From RUG11237 sp045119215 (GTDB lineage: Bacteria > Bacillota > Clostridia > Lachnospirales > Lachnospiraceae), in the NCBI GenBank assembly GCA_045119215.1, contig JBGVDD010000098.1:62001-126000 (forward strand): a stretch of DNA of 64,000 nt. Reading direction: 5' to 3'. The translations under genes and the position numbers were made by a program. Of the stretch, positions 8,891 through 17,926 are shown piece after piece. Each line of letters opens with the position of its first letter. Position 1 is the stretch's first letter. A model generated the notes under the pieces. The model was not told the DNA's origin, ran no database searches, and was given only the letters and a program-made list of their open reading frames with translations.

Positions 8891-11800
8891 ATGAATGATA
8901 AAGAAAGATACTATTTATATGATTGTATTGATAAGGTAAGTAATTCAACGGCTCCTGGAAAAAATCTTATGTTAATTAACCACAATAATATGCTAATGGT
9001 TCAAGAGGAAAGCGTTAGTCGAATAGCAAAATACCATAGATTTGAAAATATTCAACTTCGTAGGCCTTATGAACCTTTTTTGGATATTATTGGGGAGTAT
9101 TTAAGAGAGAGAATCCAAAAGGGGTTGGAATTGGAGAATTTTTTTCAGGAGGCTCAGGTCTATCCTCTTCACCAGGAAATTTTTGAAAGTTATGTGAGGG
9201 AAGGGTTTTGTCATCGCAGAGAAGAGATTCTTCTTGGAGAAGTAGACTATGAGAAGGAGCGTTTTGTAAAAGAGATTCTATCCATGTTGTATTTGGTTTC
9301 CAGGGAGAAAAAGATTGTATTGTTGCTTGATGAATTAAACCAGGCAACAGATACCACGTTGCAAATGATTCAAACCATATTTTTAGATGGGAAATACACC
9401 AATATTAAAATTGTGGCAATTACCAATGGAATTGGAGAGGTGTTACCTTTTGCACAGGAAGAGCATAAGAAATTTATGCTGATGTGTGAAGAGAATAATG
9501 TGGTGTATAACTGGATATTTGAAGGCTCACATACTGGAATGCCCAAGGAAAAAAATAAGAAACAACGGGATGTCCAGGAAGATATTATTGTTATAAACAA
9601 TTTGATACGCACTTTGGACTATACGGCGGCCTCCTATTATCTGAAATCTATTTTTGAGCAAAAAGAAAAGGAGCCTATGGATTTGTCCCCACTACAGGAA
9701 AAGGAATTAATGCTGCTGCATTTGGAGGCCAGTGCCCTATCCCAGATGTATACAGATGCTTTGTGGATGTGTGAGAGCTTATCCAAAATAGAATTTGAAT
9801 CTTCCTATGAACAGAAAATTACAGAATTTGAGAGCACTTATTGGAAATGTAAAATCCTCATGTATAGCGAGCGTGAGACGGAAGTTGAGGATGGTATTTT
9901 AGAGCTTAGAAGACTTTCAAAAGAATTAGACAACGAATTTTTTGAGTTTCAGATTGAATTATTGGAAAATATGTCCAAATACTCCGGATGGATGAATATG
10001 TGGATATGTGAGCTGGAAGTGGATGTATCCTATCGCTTGATTCAATGGTGTGAGAAATATGGCTATCTGAACCATCTGGCTCATATTTATGTATACAGTT
10101 ACAACAGTGACTACATGAGTTTTTCAAAAGTAGAAGGGATGGAAGAGAGGATACCTGAATTTCATAAAGGAGTGGCATTGGCAGAAAAACTGGACAATTG
10201 TTGGTTTCTTGTGGAAGCCTACCGAAAAAACATTATGTTAGCCTCTATTCATGGGTACTTTGACGTATGCATATATTTTTATCAGGCTAGTTTAAAGGTA
10301 ATTAAACGCAGTCAGGACAAAGTAAAAGAGGCAGGTACATATAATGGAATTGGGTATTCTTACTGTGGTTTGGAGAAGTATGAGGAGGCTAATGAATATT
10401 ATAACAAAGCATTGGAATTGTTTTATCATCTTGAGCTGCCGGCGGACATTGTAGAAACTTTGTATAATTTGGGAATCAATGCAATGCTTTCAGGAGATTA
10501 TCATAGTGCAAGTAGTTATTTTCTGTCGGCTGATAATACTCTTCGAACCTTGAAGCAGACCACAATTAAGACATGTAATATATCAAAATTGTTCGGACTG
10601 GTAGCATTGACCTTGTATCGGGAAGGGGAAATGTACCAGGCACAGTTGTATCTAAACCGTGCAGAGCAGTTTTTGGGTTATGTGCTGGATAAGGAAGATG
10701 AGGAAAAAGAATATTTTGCTGATGACAGCATGTTTCTTGTATATTTCTTAAGAGCAATGTTTAAAAGAGGCGAGCAGGATGATAAAATGGCTGCCAGGTA
10801 TTTCAAGAAAGCGGAATTTTATCTTTATCGTTCTACTGGCGGCGTTTTTTTAAACTATCCTGAGTTTATTTTTGATTATTACTCATTTTTAATGGAAATT
10901 GGGAAAAAAGACAGGGCAAAGCTGGAAATGCAGAAATTTATCATATACTGCAAGGAACATCACTATGTGTATCGTCTGCAAAAGGTAGATGAATTTATGA
11001 AAGCACAAAAGTGCCCTGAAAAAAATAAACATGCCATTTCTTATGGTATGGAAAGTACAGGAGGAATCAGTTCAAACGATATTTATGAGCTGATAAAAAG
11101 AAAGCGAGCACAGACAGAAACGGAATCTTTGCGTCGAACCATACGTTTCTTTCATGTGATGCAAAAATTTACGAATCAGATGAAAGGAACTATAGAGCAG
11201 GAATTACAGGATATTATTCCTGTTTTTAAGAGTTATTTTTATATCGATAAGGTGTTTTGTGTCAGATGCTGCAAGGAAGGCAATCAGGCAATATACAGCG
11301 ATTTGGGGTATGATATCCCCCAGGAGAGAATTGAAGAACTGGTGGATTTTTTCCGTAGAAAATCAGGAAGTTTCTTTGTGTCAAAAGATGGAATGGATCA
11401 TGAGCAATATGATAGAATAGTTCAGATATTTGATTTTGAGCATATTTATACTTTTGCTGCCGTTCCGGTATACAACAATGATATCTTAATTAGTGTTTAT
11501 GTTGCGTATATAGAAATAAAAACTACATGGACCACAATTTCTGAAAAATCCATTATGGAGCAGGAAGATTTGGAGGTTTATGAATATGTGTTCAGTCAGA
11601 TTTCAAATGCGGTGGAAAAACTTGAAGTTACCAAGGAATTGGTAAAGGCAAATGAGAAGTTAACAGAACAAATGACGCAGTTGGTTGAATTGAAGGAGCA
11701 GGCAGAAGTAGCAAATGAGGCAAAGTCAAATTTTTTGGCCAATATGAGTCATGAAATCAGAACACCTATGAATGCCATTATCGGTATGGCAGAGATTGCA

Positions 11801-13849
11801 TTACGTGGGGAAATGGACAAGGAACAAAGAAGCTTGATAGAGCAGATTTCCTCTTCGGGAAAAACGTTACTTTCCATTATCAATGATATTCTGGATTTCT
11901 CGAAAATCGAATCAGGAAAGATGGATATTATTGAGGATGAGTATCAGCCCCTACAGCTTATTTCAGACATCGAAAATATTATAACCACCCGATTGGAGGG
12001 AAAACCGGTAGAATTCCTGGTAGATTTGGCACCGAATCTTCCTTGTGTGTTGTACGGTGACAGTATACGTCTCAAACAGGTGATTATCAATATTGCCAAC
12101 AATGCTGTGAAATTTACCAAGCGTGGTGCGGTAATATTGCATATGGATTATCAATATATGGCAGAAGGGCAAATTATGCTGAATATCTCAGTTGAGGATA
12201 CGGGAATTGGAATCAAGAGAGAAGACTTAGGAAAATTATTTCAATCTTTCCAGCAGGTAGACAGCAGACGGAATCGTAATATTGAAGGAACGGGGCTTGG
12301 GCTGGCAATCAGTAAGCAGCTACTTACTCTTATGCATGGGGACATTTTGGTGGAAAGTGAATACGGAAAGGGAAGTACGTTTCATATTAAGCTTCCGCAA
12401 AAGGTGAAGGATAGCCGGGAATGTATTGTAAAACAGGACACAGAATTTTTATTGATTTCATTGATTGATAATCTGTATGTGGCAAGACAGTTACAGAAAG
12501 ACTGCCAGAGGTTAGGAATAGAGTACAAAAATTTCAATACGGAGCGCCAATTGTTAGAATTTGCAGATTCCAGACAGCGTTATCTCATTGTTGATGAGAA
12601 ACTATGCACCCATAAAGTTTTGTTTTATTTGAAAAATAATCCGTGGATTCAGGGAGGAGTGCTGGAAGATTTTAAGAGTGATTTCGCCCAGAAGGAAGGA
12701 TTATATAAACTAAAGAAGCCATTAGAGGTATTTGGTCTGGCTGAATTTGTAGGAGACCAGGTTACACTAGTGGGTAAAGGGGAGGAAGAAACCAACAGTG
12801 GTATCTTTGTTGCACCGGATGCCCAGATTCTCGTAGTGGATGACAATGCTGTTAACTTATCGGTGGTAAAAGGCTTGTTATCCCCATTGCAAATGCAGGT
12901 GGACACAGCCAATAGCGGATGGGAAGCATTGGAAAAAATTTCAGTGTTGAAATATGATTTGATTTTTATGGATCATATGATGCCGGAAATGGATGGTGTG
13001 GAAACTACCAAAAGAATTAGAAGGGACTACAAAGATTATGATTCCATACCGGTAATAGCCTTGACTGCAAATGCAGTGTCCGGCACCAGGGAAATTTTAA
13101 TGGAATGTGGAATGAATGATTTTGTGGCAAAACCAATAGAGTATAATATTATTGTGTCAAAAATCAAACAATGGTTACCTCAAGATAAATTACAAACAGT
13201 ATCAAAGGAAGAATGGACAAATGCAGAAGCCTCAAATAAAAATAGGGCAAGGCTTCAGATTCCAGGGCTGGATACCAAATATGCATTAAGCCTTATCGAT
13301 GATGAAGAATTGTATCTGTCAGTGCTGAAAGAATATTATAAGGGGGTCAGCCGTAAAAGCGAATTAATTGTAAAATATGAAATGCAGGAAGATGTGGAGA
13401 ATTATACCGTGGAGGTTCACGCATTGAAAAGCTCATCCAAGCAAATTGGAGCCATGGAATTATCCGCTCTTGCAGCCAAATTAGAAAAGGCGGGCAAAGA
13501 GAAAGATGTGGCGTTTATTCATCAAAATACAGGTGAATTAATTGAAAAATACACTTATATCAAGCGTTGTATCCAACCATTTTGTCAAATTCAGGAGGAA
13601 GAAGTACAAAAAAATATGATGTCCAGAACAGAGTTATTGAGCTGTTTTTCTAATTTAAGAATTGCATTGGATCAGTTGGATTTGGATGAAATGGACGGTA
13701 TTATGGATTATATGTTAGGATTTGACTATCAAGAAGAGGAAGAGGAATTCTTTGGGAAATTAGAAAATGCTGTGGATGAAATTGATTCTGAGGCTTGTGA
13801 AGAGGTATTGAAACAGTGGGAAAGCAAATTGGGAGAAACAAAAAATTAG
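8891..13849 (+). CDS. giant hybrid histidine kinase: AAA-like, TPR, GAF-like, HisKA, HATPase, REC, HPt
   Basis: This is a 1652-residue sensor without a membrane segment. Residues 1-215 resemble a P-loop ATPase core with a Walker B-like IVLLLDELNQA, but no Walker A is visible. Residues about 230-720 contain helical TPR-type repeats (GIGYSYCGLEKYEEANEYYN). A GAF-like region (about 755-905) and a short coiled coil precede HisKA (H954 in NMSHEIRTPMN), HATPase_c (DTGIGI, GTGLGLAISKQL), a degenerate receiver-like stretch (about 1185-1290), a true receiver (D1361 in LIFMDHMMPEMDG) and an HPt domain (H1510 in VHALKSSS). The architecture supports a multistep relay, probably with the receiver encoded just upstream. 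The next gene, aguA, follows after 16 bases. The ligand is unknown; TPRs suggest a protein or peptide partner. Confidence 0.88.
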   Translation: MNDKERYYLYDCIDKVSNSTAPGKNLMLINHNNMLMVQEESVSRIAKYHRFENIQLRRPYEPFLDIIGEYLRERIQKGLELENFFQEAQVYPLHQEIFESYVREGFCHRREEILLGEVDYEKERFVKEILSMLYLVSREKKIVLLLDELNQATDTTLQMIQTIFLDGKYTNIKIVAITNGIGEVLPFAQEEHKKFMLMCEENNVVYNWIFEGSHTGMPKEKNKKQRDVQEDIIVINNLIRTLDYTAASYYLKSIFEQKEKEPMDLSPLQEKELMLLHLEASALSQMYTDALWMCESLSKIEFESSYEQKITEFESTYWKCKILMYSERETEVEDGILELRRLSKELDNEFFEFQIELLENMSKYSGWMNMWICELEVDVSYRLIQWCEKYGYLNHLAHIYVYSYNSDYMSFSKVEGMEERIPEFHKGVALAEKLDNCWFLVEAYRKNIMLASIHGYFDVCIYFYQASLKVIKRSQDKVKEAGTYNGIGYSYCGLEKYEEANEYYNKALELFYHLELPADIVETLYNLGINAMLSGDYHSASSYFLSADNTLRTLKQTTIKTCNISKLFGLVALTLYREGEMYQAQLYLNRAEQFLGYVLDKEDEEKEYFADDSMFLVYFLRAMFKRGEQDDKMAARYFKKAEFYLYRSTGGVFLNYPEFIFDYYSFLMEIGKKDRAKLEMQKFIIYCKEHHYVYRLQKVDEFMKAQKCPEKNKHAISYGMESTGGISSNDIYELIKRKRAQTETESLRRTIRFFHVMQKFTNQMKGTIEQELQDIIPVFKSYFYIDKVFCVRCCKEGNQAIYSDLGYDIPQERIEELVDFFRRKSGSFFVSKDGMDHEQYDRIVQIFDFEHIYTFAAVPVYNNDILISVYVAYIEIKTTWTTISEKSIMEQEDLEVYEYVFSQISNAVEKLEVTKELVKANEKLTEQMTQLVELKEQAEVANEAKSNFLANMSHEIRTPMNAIIGMAEIALRGEMDKEQRSLIEQISSSGKTLLSIINDILDFSKIESGKMDIIEDEYQPLQLISDIENIITTRLEGKPVEFLVDLAPNLPCVLYGDSIRLKQVIINIANNAVKFTKRGAVILHMDYQYMAEGQIMLNISVEDTGIGIKREDLGKLFQSFQQVDSRRNRNIEGTGLGLAISKQLLTLMHGDILVESEYGKGSTFHIKLPQKVKDSRECIVKQDTEFLLISLIDNLYVARQLQKDCQRLGIEYKNFNTERQLLEFADSRQRYLIVDEKLCTHKVLFYLKNNPWIQGGVLEDFKSDFAQKEGLYKLKKPLEVFGLAEFVGDQVTLVGKGEEETNSGIFVAPDAQILVVDDNAVNLSVVKGLLSPLQMQVDTANSGWEALEKISVLKYDLIFMDHMMPEMDGVETTKRIRRDYKDYDSIPVIALTANAVSGTREILMECGMNDFVAKPIEYNIIVSKIKQWLPQDKLQTVSKEEWTNAEASNKNRARLQIPGLDTKYALSLIDDEELYLSVLKEYYKGVSRKSELIVKYEMQEDVENYTVEVHALKSSSKQIGAMELSALAAKLEKAGKEKDVAFIHQNTGELIEKYTYIKRCIQPFCQIQEEEVQKNMMSRTELLSCFSNLRIALDQLDLDEMDGIMDYMLGFDYQEEEEEFFGKLENAVDEIDSEACEEVLKQWESKLGETKN

Positions 13850-13865
13850 GAGATAAGCAATTTAT

Positions 13866-14960
13866 ATGAAGATATTAACTACATTACCAAAAAACGATGG
13901 TTACACTATGCCAGCAGAATATGAAGAACATTATGGGTGTGTGATGATATGGCCGGAGCGGCCGGATTCTTGGGCTTTTGGAGCAGTGGCAGCCAGAAAG
14001 GCATTTGTACAGGTTGCTACTGCCATAGCAGAAAGCGAAAAGTTAATTATGCTCTGCAGCTTTGAACAGTATGATACTGCCAGGGAAATGTTGCCGGAGC
14101 ATATTAAGGTGGTAGAAATGTCAACCGATGATTCCTGGGCCAGGGATGTATGTCCCACTTTTGTAAAAAATTCAGCCGGACAGATACGAGGAATTGACTG
14201 GGGTTTTAACGCCTGGGGTGGTTTGGAAGATGGACTGTATTTTCCCTGGGATAGGGATAACAAAGTGGCACGAAAAGTCTGTGATTTATTAGATAAGGAT
14301 ACTTATGATGCCAGAGAGTTTATCCTTGAGGGTGGGTCCATCCATTCCGACGGAGAAGGAACCATCATGGTAACAGAGGCTTGTCTATTAAGTCAGGGAA
14401 GAAATCCTAAACTATCAAAGGAAGAAATAGAAGAAAATTTGAAAAATTATCTGGGAGCAGAAAAAGTTTTGTGGCTTCCTTGCGGGATTTATCAGGATGA
14501 GACCAACGAACATGTAGATAATATCTGCGCTTTTGTAAAACCTGGTGAGGTAGTTCTGGCATGGACAGAGGATACGAAGGATCCCCAGTACGAAATGTCA
14601 AGTGCCTGTCTTGAGTATTTAGAAAAACAGACAGATGCAAAGGGAAGGAAACTTGTGGTTCATAAGCTACCATTGCCAAAGCCAGTGTATATGCAGGAGG
14701 AAGAATGTGTGGGACTGCTTCATTTTCAGGGGGAACCTACCCGCAGGGAAGGGGAACGGCTGGCGGCTTCTTATGTGAATTTCTATATAGCAAATAAAAC
14801 CATTGTGATGCCGGGATTTCAGGATGAAAATGACAAGGTGGCAAAGAAAATTTTGGAGGAACTGTTTCCGGAAAGAAAAGTGATTCAGATAGATGCCAGA
14901 GATATTCTTATCGGGGGTGGCAATATTCACTGTATTACCCAGCAGATTCCAGTATTTTGA
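13866..14960 (+). CDS. aguA: agmatine deiminase
   Basis: AguA hydrolyses agmatine to N-carbamoylputrescine and ammonia, the first step of the two-step agmatine route to putrescine. The 364-residue protein shows the guanidino-modifying enzyme fold: N-terminal MPAEYEEHYGCVMIWP, the DDSWARDVCP motif, the LEGGSIHSDGEGT segment and the C-terminal catalytic Cys in GGGNIHCITQQIP (C356). It is followed by aguB, the next enzyme of the pathway. The close spacing to the hybrid kinase (16 bases) suggests one transcript. No arginine decarboxylase is in the window, so agmatine may be imported or made elsewhere. Confidence 0.95.
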   Translation: MKILTTLPKNDGYTMPAEYEEHYGCVMIWPERPDSWAFGAVAARKAFVQVATAIAESEKLIMLCSFEQYDTAREMLPEHIKVVEMSTDDSWARDVCPTFVKNSAGQIRGIDWGFNAWGGLEDGLYFPWDRDNKVARKVCDLLDKDTYDAREFILEGGSIHSDGEGTIMVTEACLLSQGRNPKLSKEEIEENLKNYLGAEKVLWLPCGIYQDETNEHVDNICAFVKPGEVVLAWTEDTKDPQYEMSSACLEYLEKQTDAKGRKLVVHKLPLPKPVYMQEEECVGLLHFQGEPTRREGERLAASYVNFYIANKTIVMPGFQDENDKVAKKILEELFPERKVIQIDARDILIGGGNIHCITQQIPVF

Positions 14961-15010
14961 GGGAGTGGTTTAGATAGTTTATAACACAGAATTTGAAAGG
15001 ATAGGTGGAT

Positions 15011-15895
15011 ATGAGAAAAGTTGTGGTGGGCGCAGTTCAGATGAAATGCGAAAAGGAAAGAGAAAAAAATATTGCAAAAGCAGATACCATGGTCAGGGAG
15101 GCGGCAAAAAAAGGTGCTCAGATTATTTTGTTGCCGGAGTTATTTGAAAACCTTTATTTTTGCCAGGAAAAAAGGTATGATTATTACGATTTGGCAGAAA
15201 GCCTAGAGGAAAATAAAGCGGTAAATCATTTTAAAGCCCTTGCCAAGGAGTTAGAAGTGGTGTTGCCTATCAGCTTTTATGAAAAGGATCAAAATGTTTT
15301 ATACAACACAGTGGCAGTGATTGACGCCGATGGCAGTGTTTTGGGCATTTATAGAAAAACCCATATTCCGGACGATCATTTTTATCAGGAAAAGTTTTAC
15401 TTCACTCCAGGCAATACTGGTTTTCAGGTGTGGAAGACAAAATATGCAACCATAGGTGTGGGAATCTGTTGGGATCAATGGTTCCCGGAATGTGCCAGGG
15501 CAATGGCCATAAAGGGAGCAGAAATGTTATTTTATCCCACAGCTATTGGCTCGGAACCTATTCTGGAATGTGACAGTATGCCTCACTGGAGAAGATGTAT
15601 GCAAGGTCATGCAGGTTCTAATCTTATGCCGGTAATCGCAGCAAACCGCATTGGAGAAGAAGTGGTGCAGCCATGCGAAGAGAACAATATGCAATCTTCT
15701 TCTCTAAGCTTTTATGGTTCTTCCTTTATGACCGATGGAACCGGTGAGATTTGCTCCCAGGCCTCCAGAGATAAGGAAGAGGTTTTGATTACAGAGTATG
15801 ATTTGGAGGCTTTGGCAAAAGACCGGTTAAGCTGGGGAATTTTCCGTGACAGAAGAGAAGAATGTTATGATATATTGGCTGGAGGAGAAAGGTAG
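15011..15895 (+). CDS. aguB: N-carbamoylputrescine amidase
   Basis: AguB hydrolyses N-carbamoylputrescine to putrescine, CO2 and ammonia. It is a nitrilase-superfamily enzyme with all three catalytic residues: E43 in LPELFEN, K116 in YRKTHIPD and C153 in GVGICWDQWFPE. The 294-residue length is normal. The start chosen is ATG 15011, preceded by AAGGATAGGTGG; an in-frame GTG at 15005 lies inside this ribosome site. With aguA it forms the complete agmatine-to-putrescine pathway. Its stop codon overlaps the GTG start of the next gene by one base. Confidence 0.94.
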   Translation: MRKVVVGAVQMKCEKEREKNIAKADTMVREAAKKGAQIILLPELFENLYFCQEKRYDYYDLAESLEENKAVNHFKALAKELEVVLPISFYEKDQNVLYNTVAVIDADGSVLGIYRKTHIPDDHFYQEKFYFTPGNTGFQVWKTKYATIGVGICWDQWFPECARAMAIKGAEMLFYPTAIGSEPILECDSMPHWRRCMQGHAGSNLMPVIAANRIGEEVVQPCEENNMQSSSLSFYGSSFMTDGTGEICSQASRDKEEVLITEYDLEALAKDRLSWGIFRDRREECYDILAGGER

Positions 15896-16182
15896 TGTCG
15901 TTTAAGGGAGTTATTGTTTATCTGATTCTTATAAATATAGCAGGTTTTTTGTCAATGTATGTGGATAAATATAAGGCAAAGAAACACAAGTGGCGGATAC
16001 CGGAAAAAACACTGTTTTTGTTTGCTATCCTTGGTGGAAGTGTGGGCTCTATTTTGGGGATGCAGATTTGCAGGCATAAAACGAAACATTGGTATTTTGT
16101 TGTGTTTATGCCTTTGATTTTAATACTCCAGCTTATTTTAGGTTTTGCTTGCATTCAGTTAAAAAATGGGTTAATATTATAG
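15895..16182 (+). CDS. DUF1294 small membrane protein
   Basis: This 95-residue protein has three or four hydrophobic segments and the DUF1294 core: DKYKAKKHKWRIPEKTLF, then ILGGSVGSILGM and RHKTKHWYF. Function is unknown in this family. The GTG start shares its G with the aguB stop codon and has GGAGGA upstream, so it is translationally coupled to the agmatine genes. A role in polyamine handling would be pure inference from position. Confidence 0.8.
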   Translation: MSFKGVIVYLILINIAGFLSMYVDKYKAKKHKWRIPEKTLFLFAILGGSVGSILGMQICRHKTKHWYFVVFMPLILILQLILGFACIQLKNGLIL

Positions 16183-16265
16183 ATACGGAATTTTAAGTAC
16201 CAGAGCTTGCCGGTTTCGTAAGAAATGCAAGGCATAAAGAATTATAGATAGAAAGGGAAAAATGT

Positions 16266-16676
16266 ATGAAAAAGACAAGTAGTAAAGCAGCAGCAAAACA
16301 CAATGCAGCAAAGGTAGCCGCAAGAATGGCATCAGCAGCAGACAAGATTCAGGAAGTGGCAGGAAATGTAGTGCAGGAAGTGGAAGGTGCAATGAGTGCC
16401 ATGGAGACAGCCAGTGATGCACAGGTAGCTCAGGTAAAGGAAGAAGTAAAGGCGGTAGTAGAAATGGTAAAAGAAGTGAAACCGGAAGTGACGATTCAGT
16501 TTAGACATTATGAAGTGAATATGGAAGAAGTGACAAAGAGGGTAAAAGAAGACTTTGAGGTAAGAGGTCATCGTGGAGAGGAAATCAAGAAAATTCAGAT
16601 TTATGTAAAACCGGAAGACTTCACAGCATATTACGTGATTAACGATTTTGAAGCTGGAAAAGTAAATTTATTCTAA
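16266..16676 (+). CDS. DUF6465 family protein with coiled-coil N-terminus
   Basis: This 136-residue soluble protein has an Ala/Val/Glu-rich helical N-terminal half (about 5-80), likely a coiled coil. The compact C-terminal half starts at TIQFRHYEVNMEEV and ends with YYVINDFEAGKVNLF, the part I recognise as DUF6465, common in Lachnospiraceae. The N-terminal region resembles phasin-like helical segments but that similarity may be compositional. It stands alone between the agmatine operon and spoVAD and ends in a strong terminator. Function is unknown. Confidence 0.7.
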   Translation: MKKTSSKAAAKHNAAKVAARMASAADKIQEVAGNVVQEVEGAMSAMETASDAQVAQVKEEVKAVVEMVKEVKPEVTIQFRHYEVNMEEVTKRVKEDFEVRGHRGEEIKKIQIYVKPEDFTAYYVINDFEAGKVNLF

Positions 16677-16691
16677 TTTGATTCATTATGT

Positions 16692-16727
16692 AAAAAGGCA
16701 GGCACTTATCAGAGTGCCTGCCTTTTT
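16692..16727 (+). terminator. intrinsic terminator after the DUF6465 gene
   Basis: A perfect 15-bp stem (arms aaaaaggcaggcact and agtgcctgccttttt) closes a 6-base loop and ends in five T. Confidence 0.92.
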
Positions 16728-16735
16728 GCGTAGTA

Positions 16736-16765
16736 TGTATTTTTTCTAAGAAAATCTCCATACTA
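16736..16765 (+). promoter_or_regulatory. sigma-G-type (forespore) promoter of spoVAD
   Basis: TGTATT (16736-16741), a 17-base spacer and CATACTA (16759-16765) match the forespore sigma-G pattern (-35 close to TGAATA, -10 CATACTA). It lies between the upstream terminator and spoVAD, 54 bases before the chosen start codon. It gives spoVAD its own late-sporulation promoter, consistent with its separation from spoVAA-AB-AC. Confidence 0.65.
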
Positions 16766-16819
16766 ATTAGTAATCGAAAAGTTAAGAAAAAGCAAGTCTG
16801 GAATAATATGGAGGTTTTT

Positions 16820-17851
16820 ATGAGTCAGGTGGAAATGATTGGAAAGCAGAGCTTAGAATTTACGGATGGTCCCTGGATACTGGAAAGTGGAAACGTAGTG
16901 GGACAAAAGGAAGGTGAGGGACCTTTAGGGGAATATTTTGATATGATAGGCGAGGATGAAATGTTCGGGTGTGAAAACTGGGAGAGTGCAGAAGGGGAAT
17001 TACAAAAGGAAGCTCTTACTCTGGCGTTAGGTAAAGCCGGCATCAAGGCGAAGCAAGTAAGATATTTATTTGCGGGGGATTTGCTGGGGCAAAATATGGC
17101 AAGCAGTTTTGGGCTGGAGGATATGAATATACCAATGTTTGGTCTGTACGGGGCCTGTTCTACAGCAGGAGAAAGTTTGTCCTTAGCTTCCCTTACAGTG
17201 GCAGCAGGGGCAGCAGATTTGACAGCAGCAGTAACATCAAGTCACTTTGCCAGTGCGGAGAAACAGTTTCGGTTTCCCCTTGCCTATGGAAATCAGCGTC
17301 CCCCTTCATCTACCTGGACCGTTACAGGAAGTGGAGCTTTTTTGGTTGGACGAAAAAGAGGAATTGCCAGGGTTACAGGGATTACCACTGGAAAGATTGT
17401 AGATTATGGCATAAAGGATACGATGAATATGGGAGGATGTATGGCTCCGGCAGCGGCAGACACCATATATGCAAATTTTAAGGATTTCAATCGCCAGGTA
17501 GATTATTATGATAAGATTATTACGGGAGATTTAGGAGAGATTGGAGTGGAAATCCTAATAGATTTATTAAATCAAAAAGGATATGATATAAAATCCAGAA
17601 TTTTGGATTGCGGAATGATGATGTTTGACAAGGAAAAGCAAGGTACCAATGCAGGGGGCAGTGGATGTGGCTGTTCTGCAACAGTATTGTCTGCCTTTAT
17701 TCTAAAGCAGATAAAGGAAGGTATCTGGAAAAGAGTGCTGTTTGTGCCCACAGGAGCACTGATGTCACCGGTTTCCCACAATGAAGGAATGAGTGTGCCG
17801 GGGATTGCCCATGCAGTTTGTCTAGATGGGGGATTGCAAAAAAGCAGGTAA
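16820..17851 (+). CDS. spoVAD: stage V sporulation protein AD
   Basis: SpoVAD is the dipicolinic acid-binding member of the SpoVA complex and has a thiolase-like fold. The 343-residue product begins SLEFTDGPWILESGN, contains YGACSTAGESLSLAS at the position of the thiolase active-site Cys, and ends with the family-typical SPVSHNEGMSVPGIAHAV region. The start chosen is ATG 16820 because GGAGG (16810-16814) lies at proper distance; the in-frame ATG at 16808 abuts this site. In Bacillus it directly follows spoVAC, but here it lies 10 kb downstream with its own promoter. Confidence 0.95.
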   Translation: MSQVEMIGKQSLEFTDGPWILESGNVVGQKEGEGPLGEYFDMIGEDEMFGCENWESAEGELQKEALTLALGKAGIKAKQVRYLFAGDLLGQNMASSFGLEDMNIPMFGLYGACSTAGESLSLASLTVAAGAADLTAAVTSSHFASAEKQFRFPLAYGNQRPPSSTWTVTGSGAFLVGRKRGIARVTGITTGKIVDYGIKDTMNMGGCMAPAAADTIYANFKDFNRQVDYYDKIITGDLGEIGVEILIDLLNQKGYDIKSRILDCGMMMFDKEKQGTNAGGSGCGCSATVLSAFILKQIKEGIWKRVLFVPTGALMSPVSHNEGMSVPGIAHAVCLDGGLQKSR

Positions 17852-17926
17852 AATGCTAGTATGGGATGGGGCCGCATCCCCCAAAAGAGAAAAAGGTAAC
17901 AGTGAAAGGTACGGTGGGTTAGTAAG

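Noticed and set aside
17866..17885. Terminator after spoVAD (gggatg ... catccc)
   Set aside because: The stem is short and no T tract follows, so read-through into the MATE gene remains likely.
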